DNA of 64,000 nucleotides from Flavobacterium paronense (lineage in GTDB: Bacteria > Bacteroidota > Bacteroidia > Flavobacteriales > Flavobacteriaceae). Below, piece by piece: positions 34,410 to 43,104 of this stretch; positions within the stretch are counted from its first letter, which is position 1; each line of letters begins with the position of its first letter. The position numbers and the translations under genes are program-made. A model generated the notes under the pieces. It did not search any database. It worked only from the letters and a program-made list of their open reading frames with translations, and was not told the DNA's origin. The stretch covers positions 992,001 through 1,056,000 of the forward strand of contig NZ_JAUFQN010000019.1 in NCBI RefSeq assembly GCF_030409795.1. Reading direction: 5' to 3'.

Positions 34410-35030
34410 ATGAAAAAAATTATTTTAGTTGCTCTCTTAGCATTTGGAATATCATCCAACCTTTCGGCACAAAAAAAAGGTGATATCGAATTTGGAGTGA
34501 ATGTTGGTTTTAATAATTCCTCTGTTTCCGATTCAAATAATTCATATGATTCAAGTACAGGATTAAATGTAGGTGGTTCGCTTGATTATTATTTTTCTCC
34601 TGAATGGAGCTTAAAAGTAAAAATGATTTATGATCAAAAAGGATGGGATAACGACGTAATTCTGAATCTGGATGACGGACAATATTATGCCACAGATTAT
34701 AATTTAGATTATTTGACAATTCCGGTTATGGCCAATTGGCATTTTGGTAATAAAAGAGAATGGTACTTAAATTTTGGCCCTTATTTTGGATTTCTAATGA
34801 GTGCTAAAGCCACCCAATTTGATGCTGACGTAAAAAAGTTTTTCAACACTAATGATTTTGGCTTAGCGGCAGGAATCGGGGTTAAAATTCCTGTTTCCAA
34901 CAAACTTAAATTTTTCGTTGAATTAGAAGGGCAAGGCGGTTTTACAGATATTAATAAAGAAAGTGGTTATGCTTCGCTTACAAATAGCCGTTCCAGCTTG
35001 AATGTTGGGCTTAACTTTTTATTAAAATAA
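34410..35030 (+). CDS. Outer-membrane beta-barrel protein (PF13568-like)
   Basis: A 206-aa protein with a signal peptide (1-20, SSNLSAQ) and an eight-strand-type barrel: DIEFGVNVGFNNSSVSD, DYYFSPEWSLKVKMIYDQKG, DYLTIPVMANWHFG, WYLNFGPYFGFLMSAKA and a final SRSSLNVGLNFLLK strand ending in a hydrophobic residue. It is a typical small porin-like protein of Bacteroidota. Function unknown. A TAATTTTG box at 34380-34387 is a likely -7 element. Confidence 0.85.
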   Translation: MKKIILVALLAFGISSNLSAQKKGDIEFGVNVGFNNSSVSDSNNSYDSSTGLNVGGSLDYYFSPEWSLKVKMIYDQKGWDNDVILNLDDGQYYATDYNLDYLTIPVMANWHFGNKREWYLNFGPYFGFLMSAKATQFDADVKKFFNTNDFGLAAGIGVKIPVSNKLKFFVELEGQGGFTDINKESGYASLTNSRSSLNVGLNFLLK

Positions 35031-35051
35031 AAATACAAACTGATACTAAAA

Positions 35052-35111
35052 GGCCACAGATTCACAGATTATTTTTAATCTCTTTAAAAGACAATCTATG
35101 AATCTGTGGCC
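35052..35111. terminator. Large hairpin between convergent genes
   Basis: GGCCACAGATTCACAGATT (35052-35070) and its complement (35093-35111) form a 19-bp stem with one mismatch and a 22-nt loop, with T/A tracts next to each arm. It most likely ends both the OMP and the amylase transcripts. The arm sequence itself looks like an intergenic repeat. Confidence 0.7.
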
Positions 35112-35117
35112 TAATTT

Positions 35118-36506
35118 TTATTTTACTAAAACCAAATACTGCCAAGGTTTTAACGTTAAAACATCATCACCCTGAAGAAGTATTATTTGATTGGTAAATA
35201 ACTCTGTATAACTTCCTTTTTGATATTTTGAATTCAGTTTTACGGTAACAGGTTTGTCGCTATAATTTGTAATATTAATAACTTTATCGTTGTCTTTTGT
35301 TCTTGAAAACGAAATAACCTGATCCATTTTGTCACTAAAAATGCGAACCATTACGCCACCTTCTTTACCATTCCATAGGGCATGATTTTTATGTTTCAGG
35401 TCAAATAGCTTTTTAAATAATCCTTCATAAGGCATAGTACTCCAGTCGATTAAATCTTTGTCGAAAAATTTAAGAGAATGATTTAGCCCAGCTTCTTGTC
35501 CTCCATAAACCAAAGGCATTCCATTAACAGTTCCGCACAAAACCATTGAAGCTTTTAATCCTTCACCAAAATTATAATCCATATTGTGATTCCAGGAATT
35601 CATGTCGTGGTTATCAGTGAAAAGCATTCGATAACCATCACGAGGGAACGTACTGACATCATGTGCCATATATTCAACCAATCCGCCCAAATTTTTTTTA
35701 TCGCGAGTTACAGCTGTCATTTTATCGAAGAACGTCCATGAATAAGTCATGTCGAAAGCTTTTTTATGTAAGTCACGTGCTTCCCATTCGGCTAGCATAA
35801 ATACTGGTTTTACAGCATCCATTTCTTCTCTTGCGTTGTCCCAAAAATCAGTTGGAATGAAGCCTGCAGTATCGCAGCGATAACCATCAATATTAAAATC
35901 CTTAACCCAATACACTAATGCTTCGGTCATGTATTTTCGGATTCCGGGTTTGTCGTAATCAAAATCAATTACGTCATCCCAATCGTACCATGGCGTTGGC
36001 TGAAAATTGCCTTCTTCGGTTTTGGTATACCAATCAGGATGGTCTTTTGCCAATTGATTATCCCAAGCCGAATGATTGGCAACCCAATCCACAATAACAT
36101 GCATTCCCATGCTGTGGATTTTATCAACCAAATGTTTAAAATCTTCTTTGGTTCCAAATTCAGGATTGATTCCGTAATAATCTTTCACGGAATATTCGCT
36201 GCCTAAAGTTCCTTTTCTTTTTTCAACCCCTATTGGGTTTATTGGCATTAGCCAAATGATATCAATTCCCATTGCCTTTATTCTTGGCAGATGTGATTCA
36301 AATGCTTTAAATGTTCCTTCGGGAGTGAACTGTCGAATATTAGCTTCATAAATGGTAGCGTTTTTACTCCATTTGGGATGTTTTAATTCAACGAATTCTT
36401 TGGGTTGGTATCTTGAATCATCCGTGGTTTTGTCCTCATTTTTTTTAAGACAACTTGATGTGATGATGACTATAAAAAGCAAAAGTTTTTTGGATAAGTT
36501 TTTCAT
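35118..36506 (-). CDS. GH13 alpha-amylase family lipoprotein
   Basis: A 462-aa lipoprotein (lipobox ITSSC, Cys near residue 19). The (beta/alpha)8 GH13 catalytic domain has the family regions IWLMPINPIG, VDWVANHS (region I, about 137-144), DGYRCDTAGF (region II, nucleophile Asp near 212), FMLAEWEA (region III, acid/base Glu near 239) and FTDNHDMNSW (region IV, Asp near 298). A beta-sandwich domain C closes the protein. It should hydrolyse alpha-glucans or maltooligosaccharides in the periplasm or at the surface. No Sus partners are adjacent. Confidence 0.92.
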   Translation of the reverse strand: MKNLSKKLLLFIVIITSSCLKKNEDKTTDDSRYQPKEFVELKHPKWSKNATIYEANIRQFTPEGTFKAFESHLPRIKAMGIDIIWLMPINPIGVEKRKGTLGSEYSVKDYYGINPEFGTKEDFKHLVDKIHSMGMHVIVDWVANHSAWDNQLAKDHPDWYTKTEEGNFQPTPWYDWDDVIDFDYDKPGIRKYMTEALVYWVKDFNIDGYRCDTAGFIPTDFWDNAREEMDAVKPVFMLAEWEARDLHKKAFDMTYSWTFFDKMTAVTRDKKNLGGLVEYMAHDVSTFPRDGYRMLFTDNHDMNSWNHNMDYNFGEGLKASMVLCGTVNGMPLVYGGQEAGLNHSLKFFDKDLIDWSTMPYEGLFKKLFDLKHKNHALWNGKEGGVMVRIFSDKMDQVISFSRTKDNDKVINITNYSDKPVTVKLNSKYQKGSYTELFTNQIILLQGDDVLTLKPWQYLVLVK

Positions 36507-36572
36507 TTGGATGATTTAAGAAATCTAAAATAAATAAAAAAACTTTTCGTTGCAAAAAAAAAATGAGACTGA

Positions 36573-37334
36573 TTAAATGATTTTTTTAATAACACGTAAT
36601 CGATGCGTATGTCTGTTTTGCTCTGCATTGTAAATCCCTAAATGATCTAATCTGTCAATCCTCACTTTTCCACTAGCGTGAATGATATAATTATTATCCA
36701 TGATGATACCAACGTGGATTATCTTTCCTTCTTCATTGTCAAAGAAAGCTAAATCACCTGCTTCACTTTCTTCGATAAAACTCAAAGCATCGCCTTGAGT
36801 AGATTGTTGAGATGCATCTCTAAGTAGCTTAAAGCCATTCAGCTTATAAACCATTTGTGTAAATCCGGAACAGTCAATACCAAATGGTGTTTTCCCACCC
36901 CATAAATAAGGAGCATTCAAATACATAAAAGCAGTAGTTATCAAATCTGATTTTGGTTTGATACCAGTAGTTTTCATGCCTTCAAACTCAAAATTTTCTA
37001 TATTAATTTCGCTATGATTTAAAAACGATAAAGAAGCACCTAATGTAATAGGTAACAAAATATTTGACGGATTGGTTACATATTCCACCAAATCTGAGTT
37101 TAATATTATAGCATCTTTGGATAAACTTTTAAAACTCTTTTCAGAAATCGTTTGATATTGTTTAGAATCTACCCAACCTTCATAATCATCAAATTGTAAT
37201 TTGATTTTTGACCATTGATTAAGTTTTTCCAATATCTCAAAATGCTCCCCAAACAAGACTTGAGAAACGATTTCGCTTCTGTCGCTTGGTTCGACTCGTA
37301 ACGGAATTATAGCAAGATTACAAATGGCAAACAT
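36573..37334 (-). CDS. C40-family peptidase: SH3 domain plus NlpC/P60
   Basis: A 253-aa protein with an N-terminal SH3-like domain (residues about 4-60, ICNLAIIPLRVEPSDRSEIV), a linker and an NlpC/P60 domain (about 125-253) with Cys in FGIDCSGFTQM (about 153), His in HVGIIMDNNY (about 206) and His in IIHASGKV (about 216). It should cleave cell-wall peptide bonds such as gamma-D-Glu-diamino acid. No signal peptide is visible, so it may act on recycled muropeptides in the cytoplasm. A TATATTTG box (37336-37343, minus strand) is one base away from the ATG. Confidence 0.9.
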   Translation of the reverse strand: MFAICNLAIIPLRVEPSDRSEIVSQVLFGEHFEILEKLNQWSKIKLQFDDYEGWVDSKQYQTISEKSFKSLSKDAIILNSDLVEYVTNPSNILLPITLGASLSFLNHSEINIENFEFEGMKTTGIKPKSDLITTAFMYLNAPYLWGGKTPFGIDCSGFTQMVYKLNGFKLLRDASQQSTQGDALSFIEESEAGDLAFFDNEEGKIIHVGIIMDNNYIIHASGKVRIDRLDHLGIYNAEQNRHTHRLRVIKKII

Positions 37335-37342
37335 TCAAATAT

Positions 37343-37420
37343 AATTGATAATGGATAATTGATAATGGATAATTGATTAATGGATATTTTTTAATTGTTA
37401 ATTATCCATTATTAATTGTT
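37343..37420. repeat. 14-bp tandem repeat with inverted counterpart
   Basis: AATTGATAATGGAT occurs at 37343-37356 and 37357-37370, with a third copy carrying one extra T (37371-37385). To the right (37390-37420) a similar sequence runs inverted (AATTATCCATTATT), so the region can form a hairpin. It lies between the peptidase ATG and the thiolase stop and may act as a thiolase terminator. Confidence 0.7.
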
Positions 37421-37426
37421 AATTAT

Positions 37427-38605
37427 TTAAATTCTTTCAATAACAATTGCCGAAGCACCACCGCCGCCGTTACAAATTGCAGCTGCTCCAACTTTGGCAT
37501 TATTTTGTTCTAAAACATTAATTAAGGTTACAATAATTCTGGCTCCGGAACATCCAAGTGGATGACCTAAAGAGACTGCTCCACCATTTACATTTATTTT
37601 TTCATTGTCAAGGCCTAGGATTTTAGCATTCGCCAAACCAACTACTGCAAAAGCTTCGTTGAATTCAAAAAAGTCAACATCAGCAATTGATTTACCCGCT
37701 TTGTCTAACGCTTTAGGTAATGCTTTTGCTGGTGATGTTGTAAACCATTTTGGCTCTTGCGCTGCATCAGCATAAGATTTGATATAAGCTAATGGTTTTA
37801 ATCCCATTGTTTTTGCCTTGTCTTCACTCATCAAAACTAAAGCAGCTGCACCGTCATTTATAGTTGAAGCATTTGCCGCAGTAACGGTTCCGCCTGTTGT
37901 AAAAACTGCATTTAGGGAAGGGATTTTGTCTAATTTTACATTAGTAAATTCTTCGTCTTGGGAAAAAATAATTGGTTCACCACGACGTTGCGGAATCTCT
38001 ACAGGGACAATTTCATTATTGAATTTCCCTTCGCTCCAAGCTTTAGCGGAACGCTCGTAGGATTGTATTGCAAAAGCATCTTGCTCTTCACGTGTTATTT
38101 TAAATTCAGAAGCACACAAGTCAGCAGAAACCCCCATAGCATTATTATCATAAGCATCGGTTAAACCATCTTTTTGCATGCCGTCAACCATAGTTGTTGG
38201 GCCAAATTTAACACCATTTCTTAAATGAACATAATGTGGAATTAAACTCATGTTTTCCATTCCGCCAGCAACTACAATTTCTGCATCGCCAGCCATAATA
38301 GCTTGAGCACCTTGCATAACCGCTTTCATTCCGGAAGCACAAACTTTGTTAACGGTAGTACAAGCAACAGTATCTGGTAATCCTGCAAAAAGAGCGGCTT
38401 GCCTTGCTGGAGCTTGTCCGTTTCCAGCCTGAACCACATTACCCATCAAAACCTCATCAACCAAGTTTGGATCTAAATGGATTTTTTCTAAAGCTCCTTT
38501 GATTGCAATTGCTCCTAATTTTGTCGCAGGTACAGTTGACAACGAACCCATAAAACTTCCAATAGGCGTTCTAACTGCTGAAACGATGACTACTTTTTTA
38601 CTCAT
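37427..38605 (-). CDS. Acetyl-CoA C-acyltransferase (thiolase)
   Basis: A 392-aa thiolase, catalysing reversible Claisen condensation of acyl-CoAs. Catalytic residues: Cys in [12 protein letters not shown] (about 88), His in [17 protein letters not shown] (about 348) and Cys in [11 protein letters not shown] (about 378). The length and the ending match the acetoacetyl-CoA/degradative thiolase family. No fadB-like gene is adjacent, so the direction (beta-oxidation or acetoacetyl-CoA formation) is open. A TAGTTTTG box at 38631-38638 (minus strand) is a probable -7 element about 25 nt before the ATG. Confidence 0.95.
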   Translation of the reverse strand: MSKKVVIVSAVRTPIGSFMGSLSTVPATKLGAIAIKGALEKIHLDPNLVDEVLMGNVVQAGNGQAPARQAALFAGLPDTVACTTVNKVCASGMKAVMQGAQAIMAGDAEIVVAGGMENMSLIPHYVHLRNGVKFGPTTMVDGMQKDGLTDAYDNNAMGVSADLCASEFKITREEQDAFAIQSYERSAKAWSEGKFNNEIVPVEIPQRRGEPIIFSQDEEFTNVKLDKIPSLNAVFTTGGTVTAANASTINDGAAALVLMSEDKAKTMGLKPLAYIKSYADAAQEPKWFTTSPAKALPKALDKAGKSIADVDFFEFNEAFAVVGLANAKILGLDNEKINVNGGAVSLGHPLGCSGARIIVTLINVLEQNNAKVGAAAICNGGGGASAIVIERI

Positions 38606-38673
38606 AATGCACTGTTGTTTGTTTGTAGTGCAAAACTAATCTTTTATTATAAATTATGGACTGCTTTTTAAAC

Positions 38674-38703
38674 AAAAAACCATTGATTTATCAATGGTTT
38701 TTG
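38674..38703 (-). terminator. Terminator hairpin (AAAACCATTGA/TCAATGGTTTT)
   Basis: A perfect stem with a 4-nt loop and A/T tracts on both sides lies between the tRNA cluster and the thiolase promoter. On the minus strand it would end the tRNA transcript. Confidence 0.75.
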
Positions 38704-38770
38704 ATGTGATTTTGAATAGGACTGACATCAACTTTTCTTCCTGTTCCATGAGGATTGACTTCGTCCTTCC

Positions 38771-38789
38771 TTCAAAGCTCCGCTTTGAA
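38771..38789. repeat. 8-bp hairpin TTCAAAGC/GCTTTGAA
   Basis: A perfect 8-bp inverted repeat with a 3-nt loop stands one base to the left of the much longer inverted repeat next to tRNA-Arg. Confidence 0.7.
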
Positions 38790-38851
38790 AATGAATAAAG
38801 CCAGTAAAAATGCTCAAACGAGTTTGGACATTTTTACTGGCTTTATTCATT
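38790..38851. repeat. Perfect 23-bp inverted repeat adjacent to tRNA-Arg
   Basis: Arms 38790-38812 and 38829-38851 are perfectly complementary over 23 bp. The 16-nt loop contains a further CAAAC/GTTTG pairing, so almost the whole element can fold into one hairpin. It ends 5 nt from the 3' end of tRNA-Arg on the minus strand. It may be an unusually long terminator/processing hairpin or a small inverted-repeat element. Confidence 0.8.
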
Positions 38852-38856
38852 CATTG

Positions 38857-38930
38857 TGATCCCAGAAGGATTCGAACCTTCGACCTACTGCTTAGAAGGC
38901 AGTTGCTCTATCCAGCTGAGCTATGGAACC
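38857..38930 (-). tRNA. tRNA-Arg (anticodon TCT)
   Basis: The 74-nt minus-strand cloverleaf has acceptor GGTTCCA/TGGGATC, D-arm AGCTCAGCTGGATAGAGC, anticodon stem ACTGC/GCAGT around loop CTTCTAA, and T-arm GAAGGTTCGAATCCTTC. The discriminator is A and CCA is not encoded. It is the last tRNA of the Ser-Pro-Arg cluster. Confidence 0.97.
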
Positions 38931-38963
38931 AAAACAGTTTTTGTACAAAAAACGGTTAAAAAG

Positions 38964-39038
38964 TCGGGGTGGCAGGATTCGAACCTGCGGCCTCCTGCTC
39001 CCAAAGCAGGCGCGATAACCGGGCTACGCTACACCCCG
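38964..39038 (-). tRNA. tRNA-Pro (anticodon TGG)
   Basis: 75-nt cloverleaf on the minus strand with C1-G72 (typical of tRNA-Pro), anticodon stem CCTGC/GCAGG and loop TTTGGGA, T-arm GCAGGTTCGAATCCTGC, discriminator A. Middle gene of the cluster. Confidence 0.97.
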
Positions 39039-39050
39039 AAAATTAAAAAG

Positions 39051-39137
39051 CGGAGAGTAAGGGATTCGAACCCTTGGTACAGTTTCCCATACGCATGTTT
39101 AGCAAACATGTCCTTTCGGCCACTCAGGCAACTCTCC
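39051..39137 (-). tRNA. tRNA-Ser (anticodon GCT)
   Basis: 87-nt class II tRNA on the minus strand: acceptor GGAGAGT/ACTCTCC, anticodon stem CATGT/ACATG with loop TTGCTAA, a long variable arm, T-arm AAGGGTTCGAATCCCTT, and discriminator G. First gene of the cluster, 12 nt upstream of tRNA-Pro. Confidence 0.97.
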
Positions 39138-39467
39138 AGATTTTCAATAATGCTCAAAGAACTTAACTTTTTTGCGGTTGCAAATGTAACTTTTCATTCT
39201 ATAATTTACAACTATTTCATTTCTTTTTTTATTGATTAAATCAAATATTTACTAAGTAGCTTCACTGTCAATAAACTAGGATTCTATTTTTTAACTAAAG
39301 TGTTCTTTTCTTTTACATACTTTTCAAAATATTAAACTATGCTCTTTTTGTTATTCAAGTTATTGAAATGATTTAGAAATTTTAAATTAGAAATAAATTA
39401 TTGATTTTTATCATATAAGAATAGGTTTAGGTTTCTTAAATTTACATTTAAATAAATTATTTTACTT
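39138..39467. other. 330-nt intergenic region with tRNA promoter, otherwise empty
   Basis: Apart from the minus-strand tRNA promoter (39181-39211), the stretch to 39467 is AT-rich with no coding potential, repeat or strong promoter that I can recognise. The leader of the carboxylase operon must start somewhere in its right half. Confidence 0.5.
39181..39211 (-). promoter_or_regulatory. Promoter of the Ser-Pro-Arg tRNA cluster
   Basis: On the minus strand TTG (39209-39211), a 20-nt spacer and TACATTTG (39181-39188) fit the consensus exactly. The start near 39177 is about 40 nt before tRNA-Ser. Confidence 0.75.
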
Positions 39468-39956
39468 ATGATTAATTCTTATAAGCTTCATGTAAATAAC
39501 ATTAACACATTTGATTTTTCAGGAGAAGATCTTAAAGATTTAGATGCTGTAAAAGTTGAACAGTTAAAATTTCATGTTCTAAAAAACCACAAACCCTACA
39601 CAGCAGAAATTATTTCTGCTGATTTTATTTCTAAAAAGTATACCGTAAAAGTTAACAATAACATTTATGAAGTAGCCATTGACGGTGCTTTAGAACTTTT
39701 GATTAAAGGATTGGGAATAGAAAGAGGAAGAACTAAAGTAGTCAATGCCATCAAGGCTCCAATGCCCGGATTAATTCTTGAAATTAATGTTGAAGTTGGG
39801 CAAATCGTAAAAGAAAATGAACCATTATTAATTTTGGAAGCTATGAAAATGGAAAACAGTTTCCTTTCTCCTAGAGATGGTGTTATAAAATCAATTGCAG
39901 TTACTAAAGGTGTTGCTGTAGATAAAGGTCAATTATTAATAGAATTTGAATTATGA
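39468..39956 (+). CDS. Biotin carboxyl carrier protein of an acyl-CoA carboxylase
   Basis: A 162-aa carrier. The C-terminal biotinyl domain (about residues 88-162) has the biotin-accepting Lys in LEAMKMENSF (Lys127) preceded by IKAPMPGLILEINVEVGQ. The N-terminal half (about 1-85) is a linker that probably docks to the partner subunits. The ATGA overlap with the biotin carboxylase gene (39953) shows coupling. Unlike the fatty-acid accB type it lacks a Pro/Ala-rich linker and resembles carriers found with propionyl-/acyl-CoA carboxylases. Confidence 0.9.
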   Translation: MINSYKLHVNNINTFDFSGEDLKDLDAVKVEQLKFHVLKNHKPYTAEIISADFISKKYTVKVNNNIYEVAIDGALELLIKGLGIERGRTKVVNAIKAPMPGLILEINVEVGQIVKENEPLLILEAMKMENSFLSPRDGVIKSIAVTKGVAVDKGQLLIEFEL

Positions 39957-41407
39957 TAAAACAAATCACAAAAATATTAGTTGCCAACAGAGGTGAAATT
40001 GCAATCAGAGTAATGAAAACGGCCAAGAAAATGGGAATTAAAACCGTAGCTGTCTTTTCAACTGCGGATAGAAATGCCCTTCACGTAAAATATGCTGACG
40101 AAGCAGTTTGTATTGGTGAAGCTGCCTCAAGCCAATCGTATTTACGAGGTGATAAAATTATTGAAGTCGCTAAAGAACTTGGAGTTGATGCCATTCATCC
40201 GGGCTATGGTTTTTTAAGTGAAAATGCAGCTTTCGCTGAAGAATGTGAAAAGAACAATATCATTTTTATTGGCCCAAAATCAAAAGCCATTGAAATGATG
40301 GGAAGCAAATTGGCTGCCAAAGAAGCTGTAATGAAATATGATATTCCAATGGTTCCAGGTGTTGATCATGCAATTATTGATGTTGAAGAAGCAAAAAAAA
40401 CAGCACAACAAGTTGGTTTTCCAATTTTGATTAAAGCTTCTGCCGGTGGCGGTGGAAAAGGAATGCGAATTGTTGAAAAAGAAGAAGATTTTGAATCTCA
40501 AATGAATCGTGCCATTAGTGAAGCAACTTCTGCATTTGGCGATGGTTCTGTTTTTATTGAAAAATATGTAACCAAACCGCGTCATATCGAAATCCAAATT
40601 ATGGCGGATAGTCATGGTAATATTTTATACGTTTTTGAAAGAGAATGTAGTATTCAACGTCGTCACCAAAAAGTAGTAGAGGAAGCACCATCTTCAATTC
40701 TAACACCCGAAATGCGAAAAAAAATGGGAGAAGCTGCTGTAAAAGTAGCTCGAGCTTGTGATTATCTTGGTGCTGGAACAGTCGAATTCTTAATGGATGA
40801 CAAGCATAATTTTTATTTCCTTGAAATGAATACACGTTTGCAAGTTGAACATCCAGTTACGGAAATGATTTCCGGTCTGGATTTAGTCGAACTGCAAATT
40901 CGTGTAGCTCGTGGTGAAGCTTTAGATATCAAGCAAGAAGATTTAGTAATTCAAGGTCACGCCATGGAACTTCGTGTGTATGCCGAAGATTCGATGAATG
41001 ATTTTTTGCCCAATGTTGGTTTTTTAAATAAATACCAATTGCCTGAAGGTGAAGGAATTCGTGTTGATAACGGAATTGAACAAGGAATGGACGTTCCGAT
41101 TTATTACGACCCAATGCTATCAAAATTAGTAACTTACGGAAAAACACGTGAAGAATCTATCGAATTGATGATAAAAGCAATTGACAATTATCATGTGGAA
41201 GGTGTTGCTACAACTTTACCTTTTGGGAAATTTGTGATGCAGCACGAAGCCTTTCGTTCCGGAGATTTTGATACAGGTTTTGTAAAGGCATATTACAATC
41301 CCGATAAAATGAAAGCACAATTAGATATAGAAGCTGAAATTGCTGCTAGGATTGCTTTACAACAATATCTCAAAGATAAAAAAATATTGAGATTACCAAT
41401 TGAGTAA
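39953..41407 (+). CDS. accC: Biotin carboxylase subunit of acyl-CoA carboxylase
   Basis: A 484-aa ATP-grasp enzyme that carboxylates biotin on the carrier. N-terminal ILVANRGEIAIRVMKTAKKMG (8-28), the Gly-rich ATP loop KASAGGGGKGMR (about 160-171), ERECSIQRRHQKVVEEAPS (about 228-246) and FLEMNTRLQVEHPVTEMI (about 286-303) are all present. The C-terminal 30 residues extend beyond the usual end (ARIALQQYLKDKKILRLPIE). It is the middle gene of a three-gene operon with the carrier and carboxyltransferase. Confidence 0.94.
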   Translation: MIKQITKILVANRGEIAIRVMKTAKKMGIKTVAVFSTADRNALHVKYADEAVCIGEAASSQSYLRGDKIIEVAKELGVDAIHPGYGFLSENAAFAEECEKNNIIFIGPKSKAIEMMGSKLAAKEAVMKYDIPMVPGVDHAIIDVEEAKKTAQQVGFPILIKASAGGGGKGMRIVEKEEDFESQMNRAISEATSAFGDGSVFIEKYVTKPRHIEIQIMADSHGNILYVFERECSIQRRHQKVVEEAPSSILTPEMRKKMGEAAVKVARACDYLGAGTVEFLMDDKHNFYFLEMNTRLQVEHPVTEMISGLDLVELQIRVARGEALDIKQEDLVIQGHAMELRVYAEDSMNDFLPNVGFLNKYQLPEGEGIRVDNGIEQGMDVPIYYDPMLSKLVTYGKTREESIELMIKAIDNYHVEGVATTLPFGKFVMQHEAFRSGDFDTGFVKAYYNPDKMKAQLDIEAEIAARIALQQYLKDKKILRLPIE

Positions 41408-41476
41408 AAGAAAAAGATAATAGAATTAAGATAATAGAATATAGAAATGGAAGTTTTAGAAAGCTCTTTTTCTTTT
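41406..41476. repeat. Intra-operon repeat: 12-bp inverted arms and 13-bp direct repeat
   Basis: AAAAGAAAAAGA (41406-41417) and TCTTTTTCTTTT (41465-41476) are perfect inverted arms. Between them AAGATAATAGAAT occurs twice (41414-41426 and 41428-41440). The element fills most of the 100-nt gap between biotin carboxylase and carboxyltransferase genes and could set relative expression or mRNA processing. Confidence 0.7.
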
Positions 41477-41507
41477 CTCTATTTTCTAATCTTTAAAAGA
41501 AAAAAAA

Positions 41508-43049
41508 ATGGAAGATAAAATCAAAATATTAAACGATAAAATAGCTTTAGCCAAATTAGGCGGTGGTGAAAAAAGAATTGCAACGCATCATGCCAAGAAG
41601 AAATTAACGGCTCGTGAACGAGTAGAATACCTTTTAGATGAAGGCTCTTTTGAAGAAATCGGAATGTTGGTAACACACAGAACAACCGACTTCGGAATGG
41701 AAAAAGAAATATACTACGGAGATGGTGTAATAACGGGTTACGGAACAATTAACGGACGTGTAGTCTATGTTTTCGCTCAAGATTTTACTGTTTTTGGAGG
41801 ATCATTATCAGAAACACATGCTGAGAAAATTTGTAAAGTTATGGATATGGCATTGCGCAGCGGTGCACCAATGATTGGCCTGAATGATTCCGGTGGAGCA
41901 CGTATACAAGAAGGTGTACGTTCGCTTGGTGGCTATGCTGATATTTTTTATAGAAATGTACAATCTAGCGGTATTATTCCACAAATTTCGGCCATAATGG
42001 GACCTTGTGCGGGAGGAGCTGTTTATTCGCCTGCGATGACTGATTTTACGATGATGGTTGAAGGCAACAGTTATATGTTTGTTACAGGTCCAAATGTTGT
42101 AAAAACAGTAACTAACGAAGAAGTTACTTCAGAAGAATTAGGAGGTGCAAGTACACATTCAACAAAATCAGGTGTCGCACATATCACTTCCCCTAATGGT
42201 GTTGAATGTCTGGAAGATATTAAAAGATTATTAAGTTATATGCCCCAAAATAACCGGGAAGTAACACCAAAATTGCCTTATGTAACTAATGACGAAGTGC
42301 GTGAAAAATTAGATACGATTGTTCCGGATAATGCCAATAAACCTTATGACATGCATGATGTAATTTCCAACATCATCGACGAAGATTCTTTTTTTGAAAT
42401 TCATAAAGATTATGCTGAAAATATTATTGTTGGTTTTGCTAGATTAGGAGGAAGAAGTATTGGAATTGTGGCTAATAATCCAAAGTTTTTAGCAGGATGC
42501 TTAGATGTTAAATCTTCAATCAAAGGTGCACGATTTGTGCGTTTTTGTGATTGTTTCAATATTCCATTGTTGGTTTTAGAAGATGTACCTGGTTTTTTAC
42601 CCGGAACTGACCAAGAGTGGAATGGGATTATTGTTCATGGAGCAAAATTATTATACGCCTTTAGTGAAGCAACTGTTCCAAGAGTTACAGTCATTACAAG
42701 AAAAGCTTATGGTGGTGCCTATGACGTGATGAACTCAAAACACATTGGTGCGGATATGAATTTCGCATGGCCAAGTGCCGAAATAGCTGTTATGGGAGCT
42801 AAAGGAGCGTCGGAAATTATTTTCAAAAAAGAAATTTCAGAAGCACTAGATCCAGCAGCAAAATTATTGGAAAAAGAAGCAGAATATGCTGAGCTATTTG
42901 CTAATCCCTACACCGCTGCGCAACGTGGTTTTATAGATGAAGTTATTTTGCCAAAAAACACTCGTAGAAAATTATTAAAAGCATTTAGTATGCTTGAAAA
43001 TAAAGTAGTTGATTTGCCTAAACGAAAACACGGAAATATTCCGTTGTAA
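41508..43049 (+). CDS. Acyl-CoA carboxylase carboxyltransferase (beta) subunit
   Basis: A 513-aa single-chain carboxyltransferase of the PccB type, which moves the carboxyl group from biotin to acetyl-/propionyl-CoA. Visible: [20 protein letters not shown] (17-36), [18 protein letters not shown] (about 89-106), the oxyanion loops [16 protein letters not shown] (about 165-180) and [15 protein letters not shown] (about 393-407), and the C-terminal RKHGNIPL typical of this group. Together with the two upstream genes it makes a complete acyl-CoA carboxylase; propionyl-CoA is the likelier substrate by family resemblance. Confidence 0.93.
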   Translation: MEDKIKILNDKIALAKLGGGEKRIATHHAKKKLTARERVEYLLDEGSFEEIGMLVTHRTTDFGMEKEIYYGDGVITGYGTINGRVVYVFAQDFTVFGGSLSETHAEKICKVMDMALRSGAPMIGLNDSGGARIQEGVRSLGGYADIFYRNVQSSGIIPQISAIMGPCAGGAVYSPAMTDFTMMVEGNSYMFVTGPNVVKTVTNEEVTSEELGGASTHSTKSGVAHITSPNGVECLEDIKRLLSYMPQNNREVTPKLPYVTNDEVREKLDTIVPDNANKPYDMHDVISNIIDEDSFFEIHKDYAENIIVGFARLGGRSIGIVANNPKFLAGCLDVKSSIKGARFVRFCDCFNIPLLVLEDVPGFLPGTDQEWNGIIVHGAKLLYAFSEATVPRVTVITRKAYGGAYDVMNSKHIGADMNFAWPSAEIAVMGAKGASEIIFKKEISEALDPAAKLLEKEAEYAELFANPYTAAQRGFIDEVILPKNTRRKLLKAFSMLENKVVDLPKRKHGNIPL

Positions 43050-43058
43050 TTTAAAATA

Positions 43059-43086
43059 GAAAACCGCCTTATTGGCGGTTTTTTTA
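43059..43086 (+). terminator. Terminator of the carboxylase operon
   Basis: AAAACCGCC, loop TTATT, GGCGGTT plus a T-tract, 10 nt after the stop. Confidence 0.9.
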
Positions 43087-43104
43087 TTTTTTAAAAGTAG
43101 AAAT

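Noticed and set aside
38856..39239. A 127-codon plus-strand reading frame
   Set aside because: It lies across three minus-strand tRNA genes; the apparent protein is the translated complement of tRNA sequence.
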